DNA of 5,296 nt. Origin: Prolixibacteraceae bacterium. GTDB taxonomy: Bacteria; Bacteroidota; Bacteroidia; Bacteroidales; Prolixibacteraceae. The notes below the pieces were generated by a model. It searched no databases and was not told the origin of the DNA. It was given only the letters and a program-made list of their open reading frames with translations. A program made the translations under genes and the position numbers. The stretch spans positions 1-5,296 of the forward strand of contig JACMKG010000385.1 in NCBI GenBank assembly GCA_014380255.1. Direction: 5' to 3'. How positions within the stretch are numbered: the stretch's first letter is position 1; each line of letters begins with the position of its first letter. Positions 5,229-5,296 of this stretch are shown here, piece by piece.

Positions 5229-5296
5229 TCAGAAAGTCATGCTGAAGATGGTATCTTTGCCCGGGGTGGAACGTACCTGAAGGCTTCCTCCGTGCA
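5229..5296 (-). CDS. C-terminal end of a histidine kinase (partial, runs off the right edge)
   Basis: Reading the minus strand inward from the right edge gives 21 complete codons and a TGA at 5231-5229. The peptide begins H-GGSLQVRSTPGKD and ends TIFSMTF. This is the usual closing segment of a HATPase_c domain: a histidine and two glycines, a beta strand, the S-T-x-G-K turn, and the final strand. The sensor kinase at the left of the window has the equivalent NGGKIQVKSTEGKGSTFYF, so the two are homologous in this region but not copies. Domains upstream of this segment lie outside the window, so its sensor type cannot be stated. The short length makes the call motif-based, yet the match is specific. 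Confidence 0.7.
   Translation of the reverse strand, partial: HGGSLQVRSTPGKDTIFSMTF

Noticed and set aside
5059..5280. Plus-strand 73-codon frame
   Set aside because: It starts at TTG, is Ser-rich low-complexity in character and runs antisense through the histidine-kinase tail.

Overview
The window looks like chromosomal DNA from a Bacteroidota bacterium, probably an environmental or marine Bacteroidales-like lineage. The base composition is moderate, with AT-rich intergenic stretches. There is an exact match to the Bacteroidota promoter consensus (TTG, 19-nt spacer, TANNTTTG) on the minus strand near 530-560, and ribosome binding sites are weak or absent. The protein types also fit: a soluble PAS-histidine kinase with an HDLRSP H-box, and a Tat-signal aldo/keto reductase. 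The taxonomic call is an inference from these features, not a match to a named genome.

Layout from left to right: an unrecognised 124-aa protein on the minus strand (40-414) with its own promoter; a 366-bp intergenic stretch; a soluble PAS-HisKA-HATPase sensor kinase on the plus strand (781 or 835 to 2031); a 397-bp gap holding a nested inverted-repeat element that could be a structured RNA (2257-2335); a tightly overlapping two-gene unit, a HipA-like kinase (2429-3214) and a DUF3037 protein (3192-3575); a convergent aldo/keto reductase with a twin-arginine signal (4535-3624, minus) preceded by a strong dyad; a doubtful small membrane-type ORF (4807-4625, minus); a 4872-5228 intergenic region with an array of 11-bp repeats in two opposed arms and several palindromes; and the last 21 codons of a second histidine kinase entering from the right edge on the minus strand (5296-5229).

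The most coherent biological unit is the HipA-like kinase/DUF3037 pair. The kinase keeps the ATP lysine, the catalytic Asp and the metal-binding Asp, but it is much shorter than HipA and has no HipB-type DNA-binding partner. The overlapping DUF3037 gene is the obvious candidate for its cognate partner. The function of such pairs is not established as far as I know, and a toxin-antitoxin or defence role is a hypothesis. The two kinases in the window are orphans: no response regulator is visible. The remaining genes show no obvious shared pathway.
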